From: Planctomycetota bacterium
GTDB lineage: Bacteria; Planctomycetota; Planctomycetia; Pirellulales; Thermoguttaceae
DNA length: 8,550 bases
Direction of reading: 5' to 3'
NCBI GenBank assembly: GCA_013202535.1
Contig: JABMRP010000894.1
Coordinates: 1 to 8,550 of the forward strand
Below the pieces are notes generated by a model. The model made no database searches. It saw only the letters and a program-made list of their open reading frames with translations, and was not told the DNA's origin. Both the position numbers and the translations under genes were made by a program. Positions 1-6,601 of the stretch are shown here, one piece after another (position 1 is the first letter of the stretch; every line of letters starts with the position of its first letter).

Positions 1-1479
1 GTCATGGCCGAAGCGATCTCCGCCGAGGCGGTTGCCCAGTTCCAAGCCCATCCGGATCGCTATCCGGACGCGCGGCTCGAACATCGCTGGCACCGCGTCT
101 ATCCGGCCGGTGCGACGGCCACCCACGTGTTGGGATACTTGGGGGCCGGCGAGCAGACCGAAGACCGCGTCGGTCGGGCGGGTGTGGAACGCCGCTACGA
201 ATCGGTCTTGCGCGGACGCAACGGCCGCCAGATCGACCGGATCGATCATGGTGGGCAGTTGCTCTCCAGCGAACGAGAAATCGAGCCGCGGCCCGGGGCC
301 GACCTCGTGTTGACCATCGATACGCAACTTCAGCAAGCCGCGGAGAACCTGCTCGATGCGGCCCTCGACCCCCGAGCGATCGATCGGCCGGACGACGCGT
401 TGCCACCGGCCGGCGGAGCGATCGTCGTGATGGACGTCCAGACGGGCGCCATCCGCGCGATTGCTTCCGCACCTCGCTTCGATCCGAACCTGTTCGCCGG
501 CCGGCAGCCGGAAGAGCTCCAAGGGCTGCTGACCGATCCGGCCCATCCGCTCTTCGACCGTGCCACGCAGATGGCCATACCCGCCGGGTCGGTCTTCAAG
601 ATCGTAACGGCCGCCGCGATGCTGGAAACGGACCCGACCACGGCGGAGGAGTCCCTGTTCTGCCAAGGCTACCTCTACCAGAAAAACGCCTGGCGCTGCG
701 CCGTGTTTCGGCATCAGGGAGTGGGGCACGATCGGGTGACGCTGACCGACGCCCTGGCACAAAGCTGCAACGTCTTCTTCTTCCACCACGCCGGCCGCTT
801 GGGACCCGAACCGTTGATCGGCTGGGCCGAGCGTTTCGGCTTCGGACGACCCACGGGCGTCGATCTCCCCGGCGAAGCCGCCGGCTCGTTGCCCACGCCC
901 GAGAACATCGAGGCCATGACCGGCCGGAGGTGGCAACTCGGCGATACGCTGGGTCTGGCCGTCGGGCAGAGCGCGCTTCGGGCGACGCCCCTGCAAGTGG
1001 TCCGCATGACGGCGGCGATCGCCAACGGCGGGCGTCTGGTCACGCCCCACGTGGTCGATCAACGGGAACCATCGCCGTCGACGGCAATCGACGGTCTCTC
1101 AGCCGGCACCCTGGCAGCCATTCGCACCGGTATGGAGCGCGCGGTCGCCGACGACCGGGGAACGGCCCATCGGCTCATGTACGACGGGGCGTCGCTCGGC
1201 GTGGCCGCCAAGACGGGCACGGCACAGGCCCATCCCGACCGGCCCGACCACGCATGGCTGACCGCCTATTTTCCGGCCAACGACCCCCAATGGGCGTTGG
1301 TTGTCGTTCTTGAGCACGGCGGCAATGCCGAAACCACGGCGGTGCCCGTGGCGCGGCGGCTGATCCTCCAGATGAGGCGATTGGGCTACTCGGCGGTGAA
1401 AGCTACTCGGGCACGTCCACATAGCCGCCACAATGCGGACACGTTTCCACCCGGCCACGGCGATCGGCGGGAAACATGA
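1..1479 (+). CDS. mrdA: Class B penicillin-binding protein, PBP2/MrdA type (5' partial)
   Basis: This is a D,D-transpeptidase that cross-links peptidoglycan on the outer face of the inner membrane. PBP2 members act with RodA in side-wall elongation. Counting from the ATG at 4, the catalytic motifs are all present: SxxK as S196-V-F-K199 in PAGSVFK, SxN as S254-C-N256, and KTG as K403-T-G405 in AAKTGTAQ. Residues 30-80 (YPAGATATHVLGYLG, then GVERRYESVLRG) are the end of the PBP dimerisation/pedestal domain. The frame is open at base 1 and the N-terminal membrane anchor is missing, so the gene starts upstream and the ATG at 4 is internal. The stretch WAERFGFGRPTGVDLPGEAAG followed by GQSALRATPLQ fits PBP2 better than FtsI, though SpoVD/FtsI is not excluded. 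The last 25-30 residues look unlike the family. They are encoded antisense to the zinc-ribbon end of the next gene, giving a 77-nt convergent overlap. Confidence 0.93.
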   Translation, partial: VMAEAISAEAVAQFQAHPDRYPDARLEHRWHRVYPAGATATHVLGYLGAGEQTEDRVGRAGVERRYESVLRGRNGRQIDRIDHGGQLLSSEREIEPRPGADLVLTIDTQLQQAAENLLDAALDPRAIDRPDDALPPAGGAIVVMDVQTGAIRAIASAPRFDPNLFAGRQPEELQGLLTDPAHPLFDRATQMAIPAGSVFKIVTAAAMLETDPTTAEESLFCQGYLYQKNAWRCAVFRHQGVGHDRVTLTDALAQSCNVFFFHHAGRLGPEPLIGWAERFGFGRPTGVDLPGEAAGSLPTPENIEAMTGRRWQLGDTLGLAVGQSALRATPLQVVRMTAAIANGGRLVTPHVVDQREPSPSTAIDGLSAGTLAAIRTGMERAVADDRGTAHRLMYDGASLGVAAKTGTAQAHPDRPDHAWLTAYFPANDPQWALVVVLEHGGNAETTAVPVARRLILQMRRLGYSAVKATRARPHSRHNADTFPPGHGDRRET

Positions 1480-2266
1480 CGTCCTGCCCGCATTCCGGGC
1501 AATCGAACACGACCGGTTCCTCGGACCGGCCGGCTTGCGCCTCGGCGGCGCGGTATTGCTGGAGGATCTCCAGCGCTCGGTCGGCATCCGCTTCGGCTAC
1601 TTCGATCTTCGCGCCGGCGACGACGTTGGAGACAAACCAGTCCGTCTCGACGAGATTGGCGTCGGTAAGAAACGCGCAAACTCCCTCCTGCTCCAAGAGC
1701 AGCATCTCGGCCTGTGCTATGTCGGGGAGATTGTACGTGGCGATGGTCACCAGCCGATCGGCGTCGCCAAGGACCGGATCGACCCCCGCGGAGTCCTCGC
1801 CCTGGCCCGGGGCTTCGGCGCGTCGCAGTTGCGATTGAAACTTGAAGAAGGCATTGAGGCTACGCGATCGAATCAGGGCAACCACAATGGCCGCATAAGC
1901 GACGCCGACCGTCAGGCTCAGAAAGAAGGCCAACTCGGCCCCGGCCATGAGTGCCAGCACGGTGGCCGAAATCGCCACCAAGACTCCCGTGGCAAATCCA
2001 AACGCCAGAAGAAGAATCGCCCAATCGAACCCGTACCACGCGGCGGCAAAGAGTCCGACCGCCAGCCCAAGGCGAATCGGCGACGGTTCTTCGTTGAGGA
2101 AGAACGACATGCCGACTTCCGCCAGGATCACGAAGAGGATGATACCCAGGTAGATCATCCGGCCGCGCCGCACCAGCGCGTCGGGCGATGGTGGCATGTC
2201 GGGCGAAGGCTCTGGAATATCCGGCGAAGAGACGGAGGGCCGGGAAGGTTCTTGTTCCTCGCTCAT
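1403..2266 (-). CDS. Membrane protein with DUF2007-like domain and C-terminal zinc ribbon
   Basis: The function is unknown. Residue numbers count from an in-frame TTG one codon before the ATG. A hydrophilic Pro/Ser/Asp-rich N-terminus (1-35) is followed by about four predicted membrane helices (38-57, 65-80, 82-107, 110-133). A soluble domain at 172-240, starting LVTIATYNLPDIAQAEMLL, resembles DUF2007 ('putative prokaryotic signal transducing protein'). The end is a zinc ribbon with Cys257, Cys260, Cys277 and Cys280 (CPECG...CPHCG). The cytoplasmic tail could sense or bind a partner, but that is inference. The ATG at 2266 is preferred over the TTG at 2269; a weak G-rich Shine-Dalgarno (GGGGGTGAT) lies just upstream. 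The gene has its own promoter at 2323-2350 and converges on the PBP gene, overlapping it by 77 nt exactly across the zinc ribbon. Confidence 0.88.
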   Translation of the reverse strand: MSEEQEPSRPSVSSPDIPEPSPDMPPSPDALVRRGRMIYLGIILFVILAEVGMSFFLNEEPSPIRLGLAVGLFAAAWYGFDWAILLLAFGFATGVLVAISATVLALMAGAELAFFLSLTVGVAYAAIVVALIRSRSLNAFFKFQSQLRRAEAPGQGEDSAGVDPVLGDADRLVTIATYNLPDIAQAEMLLLEQEGVCAFLTDANLVETDWFVSNVVAGAKIEVAEADADRALEILQQYRAAEAQAGRSEEPVVFDCPECGQDVMFPADRRGRVETCPHCGGYVDVPE

Positions 2267-2322
2267 CAATCACCCCCGAGGATCGCGGCCAACACACACA
2301 ACACCAATCACTCCGTGCCCAG

Positions 2323-2350
2323 ATGATACCACATCCACCACCCCCGTCAA
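2323..2350 (-). promoter_or_regulatory. Sigma70-type promoter for the DUF2007/zinc-ribbon gene
   Basis: On the minus strand a TTGACG hexamer (2350-2345, five of six to TTGACA) is followed after 16 nt by TATCAT (2328-2323, five of six to TATAAT). Transcription would start near 2316, leaving a leader of about 50 nt before the ATG at 2266. It sits in the 170-bp gap after the EamA gene, so the zinc-ribbon gene is probably transcribed independently of the transporter genes upstream. The call rests on consensus match and position only. Confidence 0.55.
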
Positions 2351-2368
2351 TCAAACGCAAGCCCATCG

Positions 2369-2406
2369 ATCGGCAGAATGGACAGGCCACAGTCTTCTTT
2401 GCCGAT
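2369..2406 (-). terminator. Possible weak hairpin downstream of the EamA gene
   Basis: A 7-bp inverted repeat (ATCGGCA 2369-2375 and TGCCGAT 2400-2406) with a 24-nt loop begins about 30 nt past the EamA stop. It lies between the transporter genes and the promoter at 2323-2350, where a transcription end would be expected. There is no U-tract and the loop is long, so it is not a standard rho-independent terminator. Confidence 0.2.
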
Positions 2407-2436
2407 GGAATAGACGACGTAGAGTTTACACCGTCC

Positions 2437-3354
2437 TCACTCCGGCGTGCCCGCGGGCAATTGCGACTCGCCGGGCCGCAGTTCGATGCGTACGAGCAGG
2501 GCCAATGCCAAGAGCATGAGGACGGCGCCGGCGCATTGCGAGGTGGTCAGACGCACGTTCCAGAGCCACCATTCGACCGCCAGGACCAGCACGGGGCCAC
2601 TGAGCATGAACGCCCGGAGCGTCCAGATTTTCATCCGTCGCAACGCGGCGTAATAGAGCGGCAGCGAGACGGCCGAGGCGACGGCCAGGGCGACGATCAA
2701 CAGCCATGCCGAGAGCCGGCCGGCGGCCTCCGGCGGGGAAGTGAAATCGCCGGTGATCAGGCCCATGGCGATGAACCCCAGCAGCGTGGCCCCTTGATTG
2801 ATCGCCGCCACGGCCTCTTCGTCCATCTGTTGCATGATATGGCGAATCACAAAGGCGTTGATCGCCAGCCCGAGCGCCGAGGCGACGATCATCAGATCGC
2901 CCAGTGCGTGCCCACCCCATTCGATTCGATCGATCTCGACCAGCAGGGCCAGCCCCGCAAGCATCACGGGCAGCAGCACCAACAGCGGCACCAGACCGAC
3001 GCGTTCCAGTCGGAAGATGGCGCCAATGAGCACGACGAACACCAGATCGAGCCGGACCAAGAGCGAGACGTTGGTGGCGGTGGTCCACTTCAGAGCGGAG
3101 AAGCAGAGCAGGTTGATGCCGATCGCCACGATACCCATCAGCGTAAGCCAGCCGGCCGTTCCGCGTGGCCGGAGTCGCCGGGAGCCACTACCTCGCGTCA
3201 CGACCCAGAGGAGAAGTATGGCCGCGGAGAGTGCTCGCGAGTAGGTCCCGGCCAGACTGACCGGCCAGACAAGGACGGCCGCGCGCATCAGCAGCAAGAA
3301 AGCCACCCAACTCACCACCGCCGCGGCCGCGAAACCGATTGCCTGTTTGTGCAT
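2437..3354 (-). CDS. EamA/DMT-superfamily permease
   Basis: This is a 305-residue inner-membrane transporter of the drug/metabolite transporter superfamily. About ten hydrophobic helices are arranged as two EamA halves (about 5-138 and 150-288), the usual length and design. The end of the first half (LVFVVLIGAIFRLERVG) and the pattern RAFMLSGPVLVLAVEWWLW in the second are typical. Family members move small metabolites or amino acids, often outward. The substrate cannot be predicted here. The start MHKQAIGF at 3354 is chosen because it precedes the first helix directly, has a purine-rich leader (AAAAGAAGAA), and leaves 19 nt after the symporter stop. An in-frame start at 3441 would add 29 polar residues and overlap the symporter by 68 nt. 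It is probably co-transcribed with the symporter. Confidence 0.88.
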   Translation of the reverse strand: MHKQAIGFAAAAVVSWVAFLLLMRAAVLVWPVSLAGTYSRALSAAILLLWVVTRGSGSRRLRPRGTAGWLTLMGIVAIGINLLCFSALKWTTATNVSLLVRLDLVFVVLIGAIFRLERVGLVPLLVLLPVMLAGLALLVEIDRIEWGGHALGDLMIVASALGLAINAFVIRHIMQQMDEEAVAAINQGATLLGFIAMGLITGDFTSPPEAAGRLSAWLLIVALAVASAVSLPLYYAALRRMKIWTLRAFMLSGPVLVLAVEWWLWNVRLTTSQCAGAVLMLLALALLVRIELRPGESQLPAGTPE

Positions 3355-3373
3355 TTCTTCTTTTCTGGACCGA

Positions 3374-5488
3374 TCAATAGAAGTTGAACATGATAAACAC
3401 GGCCGCAGCGGCCAGCAACCCGGCCCAGAAAAGATCGTCACGCAACAGGGCCGCGACGGTGGACCTTCTCTCCGGATCGCTGCGAGCGCGACGGACGGCG
3501 GTTACGGCGAAGACAGCCCAGGTCCAAACGGCGGCCAGCCACGCCGCACCGGCCGGGACGAGATGCCCCCAGACCATGGCAACGGCCAGCACGGCGTAAA
3601 TCGCCAGTGTCAGCCCGCAGACGGCCGCGAAGATCTTCAGGGACGCTGCCGTGACGATCCCCTGGCCGACCCAGGTGAGTTTCGATTTCTCCGGATCCGG
3701 CTGGGTCATCAGACTGACGATCACGTGGACCACAAAGCAAACAACCGCGGCGACGGCCACGGTGTGAAAGGCGGCCAGTTCCTTGCCGAACACGTGGGCA
3801 ATCGACGCTTGTGTGCCGAGAAACGCCTTGTACAGCGGAGGGAATCCGTAGGAAACGGCCACTCCACAGAGCATGGTGACCACCGCGGCGGTGGCCGTGG
3901 CCCGTCTCCATAACATGCCCAGGGCAAACGCCACAATCACCCCAGCGATCAGCTTGCCCTGGAGCCCGACGACCATGAGGAAGAAACTGTCCTTGGAGTT
4001 CGGGTCCATCATGAAGATCGTCAGCAGTGCCGAGGCGACGAGCATGGCCACGATCGACACCCGGCCGATCCAGATGAGCCGCCGCTCGGAGGCCTCGGGA
4101 TTGACGTACCGCTGGTAGATGTCGAAGGTGATAATCGTGGCCGAGGAGTTCATCATGGAGTCGATCGTCGAAAGGATGGCCCCGATCATGCCCGCGGCAA
4201 CCAGGCCCAACAATCCCCAACCCAGCGGTGCGATCAACTCGGCCATCAACGTAACGAACACCACGTCCTGGGCGACATCCATCGAGCGGCTCCGCAGCAG
4301 GTAAAACGCGGCGATCCCCGTGCCGATGGAGATGAACGGGATGAGCAGTTTGAAAAACCCGGCGGTGATGATCCCGATTCGGGCTTCCCGGTCGTCCCGT
4401 GCGGAGATCGCCCGTTGTACGATCCACTGGTTGGTTCCCCAGTAGTAGAAATGCAGCACCATGATGCCGGTAAACACGCTGGTCCACGGCAGCTTGGGAT
4501 GGTCGGTGGGCAGATAGAGGTGGAGTTTGCCGCCGTCCGGGTTCGCCCCGTCGAGCGCCGTCATCCCGCTCCAGCCGCCGATTTCCGGTTGCCAGAACGT
4601 GACCACGGCCAGCAACACGGCCGCCGCCAACAGCAGCACGGACTGGATCACGTCGGTCACGATCACCGCCTTGAGCCCGCCGAGAATCGTGTACGTGCCC
4701 GTCACCAGGGCCATCAGCAGAATCCCGAACCGATACCACTTGGGGTCGATGTCGCCGGGCGAAAGTTTGGAATCGAAGGAAGCGCCTCCGGTGATCGTGA
4801 CCGGCGGCGGTTTGTCGGGATCGTAACCCGACCCGGGCCAAGTGACGGCGGTTACCACGCCGTCGGTGATCGTGATCTTGGCGGTTGGCTGCTCGACCGG
4901 TTTCTCGTCGCCGGCCGTCGGACATACGAGCTTCGGTATCGAGGCGTAGTTGGAGCCCCCGGACTTGACGCGAATTTCACTGATTTCGCCGGCCTCGTTC
5001 ACCACAGCTTCGGCCACGGCCGTTTCGCCGTCTTTGAGCAGGATGTTCAACGATCGCGAACCGATGTAGAACCCGGCCACCATGCCGACCAGGACCATGA
5101 TCGCCAGCATGATGGCGGCATAGACCACCCGGCTGCGGTCGTCGTAACGGCGGCTGAGATATTCGCTCAGCGTGTAGAGTTTCAGCTTGCGGTACATGGG
5201 CAGGAAGCCGTAGCAGAGCAGCAGCAGCCCGGCGATGGCACCCACCTCGAAATGGCTTTGGGCAAATCCGACGCTAAACCCCACGGCCATCATGCCGACG
5301 ATGTGGTTGGCCGAGACGTTGGAGCCGAAGATCGACCCGGCCACGCCCCACCACCGCGTCTTGCGACCGGCCAGGTAATAGTCGGCCGCGGTATCTTCCT
5401 TGCGACCGGCCCAGAGGCCAAACCCCATCACCGCGATCAGCGAGCCGAAGAAGATGACCAGATCGGGGCCGGTGAGCAACTCGCCCAT
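3374..5488 (-). CDS. Sodium:solute symporter (SSS family, vSGLT-like) with a repeat insertion
   Basis: This is a 704-residue Na+-coupled symporter of the inner membrane, likely for a sugar or polyol. Family signatures are clear: DYYLAGRKTRWWGVAGS (36-52), LGGLKAVIVTDVIQS (269-283), GTNQWIVQRAISARD (351-365) and AAGMIGAILSTIDSMMNSSA (431-450). The last holds the Ser/Thr-rich segment that in vSGLT-type proteins lines the Na+ site. Between helices near 121-145 and 252-270 lies an unusual hydrophilic insert of about 95 residues (153-247) with two GSGY-type repeats. The C-terminus (600-704) adds further helices. The start MGELLTG at 5488 is supported by a GGAG Shine-Dalgarno six nt upstream. An in-frame ATG at 5614 is rejected because it only translates the upstream DNA repeat. 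The gene follows the isomerase in the same direction, separated by the composite repeat, and precedes EamA by 19 nt. Confidence 0.93.
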   Translation of the reverse strand: MGELLTGPDLVIFFGSLIAVMGFGLWAGRKEDTAADYYLAGRKTRWWGVAGSIFGSNVSANHIVGMMAVGFSVGFAQSHFEVGAIAGLLLLCYGFLPMYRKLKLYTLSEYLSRRYDDRSRVVYAAIMLAIMVLVGMVAGFYIGSRSLNILLKDGETAVAEAVVNEAGEISEIRVKSGGSNYASIPKLVCPTAGDEKPVEQPTAKITITDGVVTAVTWPGSGYDPDKPPPVTITGGASFDSKLSPGDIDPKWYRFGILLMALVTGTYTILGGLKAVIVTDVIQSVLLLAAAVLLAVVTFWQPEIGGWSGMTALDGANPDGGKLHLYLPTDHPKLPWTSVFTGIMVLHFYYWGTNQWIVQRAISARDDREARIGIITAGFFKLLIPFISIGTGIAAFYLLRSRSMDVAQDVVFVTLMAELIAPLGWGLLGLVAAGMIGAILSTIDSMMNSSATIITFDIYQRYVNPEASERRLIWIGRVSIVAMLVASALLTIFMMDPNSKDSFFLMVVGLQGKLIAGVIVAFALGMLWRRATATAAVVTMLCGVAVSYGFPPLYKAFLGTQASIAHVFGKELAAFHTVAVAAVVCFVVHVIVSLMTQPDPEKSKLTWVGQGIVTAASLKIFAAVCGLTLAIYAVLAVAMVWGHLVPAGAAWLAAVWTWAVFAVTAVRRARSDPERRSTVAALLRDDLFWAGLLAAAAVFIMFNFY
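4784..5014 (-). repeat. Two GSGY-type protein repeat units inside the symporter
   Basis: Residues 159-190 and 201-235 of the symporter share a pattern: alternating Ala-x-Val/Ile, Asn/Asp-x-x-Gly or Asp-Gly, [VI]-[ST]-x-[IV], then a G-[SG]-x-x-Y turn, a Pro, and a beta strand. The second unit (ITITDGVVTAVTWPGSGYD, then PPPVTITGG) is near the consensus of repeats often seen in bacterial and phage surface proteins. The first (VVNEAGEISEIRVKSGGSNY) is degenerate. They probably form a small beta module in the loop between two transport helices. Confidence 0.6.
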
Positions 5489-5491
5489 GGT

Positions 5492-5500
5492 GTTCTCCGT
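5492..5500 (-). promoter_or_regulatory. Ribosome binding site of the symporter
   Basis: The minus strand reads ACGGAGAAC, then ACC, then the ATG at 5488, with GGAG six nt from the start. This fixes the symporter start and rules out the longer frame from 5614. The same nine bases at the same spacing precede the secreted-protein gene at 8254. The rest of 5489-5523 is AT-rich, but I see no convincing -35/-10 pair. Confidence 0.7.
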
Positions 5501-5527
5501 ACGAATAAATTCAGACTGTAAACGGGA

Positions 5528-5614
5528 GTGAAAAAGGGGGACTGGCTCCAAGCACTTGGGGTGGCGAGTTGTCGGGATAACGACTGCCGCGCGGTGCCTG
5601 TCCCCCTTTTTCAC
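5528..5614 (+). repeat. Hairpin unit A
   Basis: The arms 5528-5549 and 5593-5614 pair over 22 bp except at two positions, where CTGGCTCC faces GGTGCCTG. On the + strand both mismatches are T-T; on the minus strand they are A-A. The 43-nt loop contains GTCG/CGAC and GTT/AAC pairings that may add a second stem. Its arms are identical to those of unit D (8144-8230) in reverse complement, while the loops match at about 26 of 43 positions. Confidence 0.85.
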
Positions 5615-5633
5615 GGCGCACTTCCATGGCCCG

Positions 5634-5718
5634 TCCGAAAATGGGGACAGGCACCGTCGGCCGGCCCCGCAGCCGCTTCAAGACGAGGCTCTCGACGGAG
5701 CCAGTCCCCATTTTCGGA
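5634..5718 (+). repeat. Hairpin unit B
   Basis: The arms 5634-5655 (ending GGGGACAGGCACC) and 5697-5718 (starting GGAGCCAGTCCCC) pair over 22 bp with two mismatches, A-A on the + strand. The outer ends are TCCGAAAATGG rather than the GTGAAAAAGGG of unit A. The 41-nt loop begins GTCGGC and ends CTCGAC, and matches the reverse complement of unit C at about 27 of 41 positions. The unit is in opposite polarity to unit A. Confidence 0.85.
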
Positions 5719-5724
5719 CTCCTT

Positions 5725-6534
5725 CTACTGCTCCAGCAACTGCCGCATCCGCTCGATCCCCGTCTTGAGCACCTCGCGGGGATCCCGTGCCCAGAGGTCC
5801 TTATTGAAAAGCTCCAGGCTGACCGTGCCATCGTAGCCTTTCTCTCGCAACAGCGCGATCTCGGCCGCCAGGTCGATCACCCCATCGCCCAGCATCACCC
5901 GATCGGGATCGGTTTGCTGCCCCAGCGGTTTGTCCGGCGCGGCGTCGTCGATATGGTAATGACTGATTCGCTCGATGGGGATCGGCCGCAAGTCCTCCAG
6001 CGTCGCCCCGCCGTTGTAAGTATGAAAGGCGTCGAGAATGAGCGTGGCGTCCGTGTCGTCCACGTCCTGCACGATCTGCCATGCCTGGGCCAGATGACCG
6101 ACCGAGCGGAAGAAGCTGATATACTCGAACGTCGGCTTGACGCCCACCTGTCGGCCGATCTCCAGCAGGTCCTTGTACCGGGCGGTGAGTCGCACGACGT
6201 CGCACGGTTCGCGCGGCGGCGTGGCCACCAGATACGGCGAACCGAGCCGGGCCGCCATTTCCATCCGCCGCTTGATCTCGTCGAGCACCAGCGGATACTC
6301 CAACCCTTCAGCCTCGCCCCAAAATCGGGCGGCAATCGCGCAAGGCACGATCAGCCCACAGTCGGCAATCGCTTTTTCGATATCGCGCACTTCGCCGCCC
6401 TGGCCCACGTATTCGTACACGTCGTTGATCCAAAGCTCGATCCCGGCAAACCCGGCCTCGGCCGCCAGGCGGATCTTTTCGAGCATCGGCTGCGGCTTGA
6501 TCGTGCTCGTGTTGAGGCAAAGGGTGAAGGGCAT
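5725..6534 (-). CDS. Sugar phosphate isomerase/epimerase, IolI-like TIM barrel
   Basis: This 269-residue, probably cytoplasmic enzyme belongs to the xylose isomerase-like TIM-barrel (AP endonuclease 2) family. Predicted metal ligands are E137 (FEYIS), D168 (ILDAFHTYNGG), H194 (HYHIDD) and E241 (VSLELFN). Their spacing closely follows what I recall for B. subtilis IolI (inosose isomerase), as does the stretch YHIDD...TDPDRVMLGDG (193-217). Related enzymes act on inosose, hydroxypyruvate or 3-dehydroshikimate, so the exact reaction is open. It is full length with no signal peptide. The start at 6534 has an AGGA Shine-Dalgarno (CACAGGAAACAACCCC, then ATG). The gene lies 67 nt downstream of the sulfatase on the same strand and is probably co-transcribed with it. 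Its stop codon is 2 bp from the edge of the composite repeat. Confidence 0.9.
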   Translation of the reverse strand: MPFTLCLNTSTIKPQPMLEKIRLAAEAGFAGIELWINDVYEYVGQGGEVRDIEKAIADCGLIVPCAIAARFWGEAEGLEYPLVLDEIKRRMEMAARLGSPYLVATPPREPCDVVRLTARYKDLLEIGRQVGVKPTFEYISFFRSVGHLAQAWQIVQDVDDTDATLILDAFHTYNGGATLEDLRPIPIERISHYHIDDAAPDKPLGQQTDPDRVMLGDGVIDLAAEIALLREKGYDGTVSLELFNKDLWARDPREVLKTGIERMRQLLEQ

Positions 6535-6565
6535 GGGGTTGTTTCCTGTGTTATGTTGCGATCAT

Positions 6566-6587
6566 GCCCCCCGGCAAAGCCGGGGGC
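6566..6587. repeat. GC hairpin in the sulfatase-isomerase gap
   Basis: CCCCCGGC (6568-6575), a loop AAA and GCCGGGGG (6579-6586) form a perfect 8-bp stem; one more G-C pair (6566/6587) is possible past a bulged C. It lies between the sulfatase stop (6602) and the isomerase Shine-Dalgarno. No U-run follows on either strand, so a classical terminator is unlikely. It could protect mRNA ends, cause partial attenuation, or be a dispersed palindrome. Confidence 0.6.
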
Positions 6588-6601
6588 TGAGTAGATTTGT
6601 A

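Larger units (their letters stand above)
5524..5722 (+). repeat. 199-bp composite repeat, left copy (two hairpin units)
   Basis: This is the left copy of a composite that recurs inverted at 8036-8234. Unit A (5528-5614, 87 bp) begins GTGAAAAAGGGGGACTGG and ends CTGTCCCCCTTTTTCAC. After a 19-bp spacer, unit B (5634-5718, 85 bp) begins TCCGAAAATGGGGACAGG and ends CCAGTCCCCATTTTCGGA. Within each unit the 22-nt arms are inverted repeats with only two mismatches, so each unit can form a long hairpin. It fills most of the gap between the isomerase stop (5725) and the symporter start (5488). Such elements resemble REP/BIME-type palindromes moved by RAYT transposases (family knowledge). No transposase is visible here. 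Confidence 0.9.

Noticed and set aside
2267..2269. TTG start one codon before the zinc-ribbon gene ATG
   Set aside because: An ATG follows immediately with equal or better spacing to the G-rich leader.
2377..2386. AATGGACAGG as a degenerate remnant of the GGGGACAGG repeat
   Set aside because: Only about nine bases resemble the arm, there is no matching second arm, and the rest of the unit is absent; chance similarity is more likely.
3355..3441. Longer N-terminus for the EamA permease from 3441
   Set aside because: It would overlap the symporter end by 68 nt and add a polar Cys/Pro-rich segment before the first helix. The start at 3354 gives normal family length.
2188..5521. Long + strand open frames opposite the EamA and symporter genes (for example 2188-3387 and 4415-5521)
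   Set aside because: They lie antisense to well-recognised genes. Their translations are rich in His, Gln, Arg and Gly with no domain signal, as expected for shadow frames in GC-rich DNA.
5489..5614. Longer N-terminus for the symporter from an ATG at 5614
   Set aside because: The extra 42 residues (beginning MKKGDRHRAAVV) are a translation of hairpin unit A and the AT-rich leader. The start at 5488 has a good Shine-Dalgarno and directly precedes the first helix.
6566..6587. Rho-independent terminator between sulfatase and isomerase
   Set aside because: The stem is strong, but no T-run follows it on the minus strand, and the isomerase lies close downstream on the same strand.
5626..6594. A + strand open frame across the repeat and opposite the isomerase
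   Set aside because: It begins inside hairpin unit B and continues antisense to the isomerase, whose metal-ligand pattern is intact.
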